From: Kiritimatiellia bacterium
GTDB lineage: Bacteria; Verrucomicrobiota; Kiritimatiellia; RFP12; DVOR01
Direction of reading: 5' to 3'
Assembly: GCA_900771325.1 (NCBI GenBank)
Contig: CAAGNN010000140.1
Span: 1 to 5,238, forward strand
Length of the DNA: 5,238 bases
Below are positions 5,061 through 5,238 of this stretch, in pieces (within the stretch, counting starts at the first letter, position 1; each line of letters opens with the position of its first letter). Both the position numbers and the translations under genes were made by a program. Under the pieces are notes generated by a model. That model worked only from the letters and a program-made list of their open reading frames with translations, was not told the origin of the DNA and searched no databases.

Positions 5061-5238
5061 CTATTCTCCTTGCTGTTAGAACGGCCGTAGAGCCGTTGCA
5101 AAGCCCTTGCAAAACGCACGGCAGCGTTTTTATGGGGAAGATTACCCGGAAGGGCGCACAAGGGCCTTAGCGGGCGTTTCTGCGCCGTTTTTAGCAACCA
5201 CAAAGGCTGCCTTGTGTTTTAGCAACCACAAAGAACAC
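5061..5238. promoter_or_regulatory. Leader of the connector gene with tiled dyads
   Basis: 178 nt upstream of the first gene. Three short dyads tile it with 5-6 nt loops: AACGGC/GCCGTT (5080-5097), TTGCAA/TTGCAA (5096-5112) and AAAACGC/GCGTTTT (5111-5130). A weaker GGCG/CGCC pair lies at 5173-5186. The dyads end about 10 nt before the AAGGAG SD. No convincing -35/-10 pair was seen. Any regulatory role is inferred. Confidence 0.45.
5189..5238. repeat. Two copies of TTTTAGCAACCACAAAG
   Basis: A 17-nt direct repeat at 5189-5205 and 5217-5233, 28 nt apart. The second copy continues as CACAAAGAACAC to the window edge, so it probably opens another nonamer array beyond the window. Confidence 0.9.

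Noticed and set aside
5111..5130. Intrinsic terminator (AAAACGC/GCGTTTTT)
   Set aside because: The stem is only 7 bp and AT-rich at its base, and the T-run is on the plus strand, opposite to transcription.
4946..5203. Minus-strand 85-aa ORF overlapping the connector start
   Set aside because: It needs a TTG start inside the repeat, has no SD, and continues as an off-frame shadow.

Overview
The window is GC-rich, and every gene I can support lies on the minus strand, so the transcript reads from right to left. The content is part of a phage or prophage structural region. In transcription order it holds a gp36-like (DUF1320-type) head-tail connector candidate (5060-4611), a 173-aa neck or tail-completion candidate (4621-4100), a 311-aa two-domain major tail (tube) candidate (4087-3152), a 36-aa repeat-derived ORF (3086-2976), a 137-aa small tail protein candidate (2963-2550), a 727-aa tail-fibre-like protein with five HxH motifs (2511-328), and the first 102 codons of another coiled-coil protein that leaves the window on the left (307-1). 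Every start has a good Shine-Dalgarno sequence. The first three genes overlap or nearly abut, as in an operon.

The second half differs from the first. From the end of the tube gene onward, each gene junction carries pieces of the same composite repeat: a 9-nt unit (CACAAAGAA)n, a 7-nt unit (NGACAGC)n or its inverse (GCTGTCN)n, and a GC-rich motif coding for 'SASE'. These repeats extend into the 5' ends of three successive ORFs in the same reading frame. In the two large ORFs the 9-nt array, read as FVFFVFFVV, forms the hydrophobic core of what looks like a Sec signal peptide. Inverted 7-nt arrays bracket two of the start codons, about 80 nt apart. The 9-nt repeat also lies upstream of the first gene, at the right edge.

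Organism: I cannot identify it. From memory, similar (CACAAAGAA)n and (GCTGTCN)n intergenic repeats occur in environmental bacteria such as Verrucomicrobiota and Planctomycetota. Together with the high GC and strong Shine-Dalgarno sites, this weakly suggests a prophage in such a host. No integrase, tape-measure, sheath, lysis, tRNA, CRISPR or rRNA gene is visible.

In a working particle the connector and neck proteins would join head and tail, the tube protein would form the tail, and the fibre-like proteins would bind the host. Two points do not fit a textbook tail operon. There is no tape-measure gene between the tube and fibre genes, and the fibre-like proteins begin with apparent export signals built from dispersed repeats.
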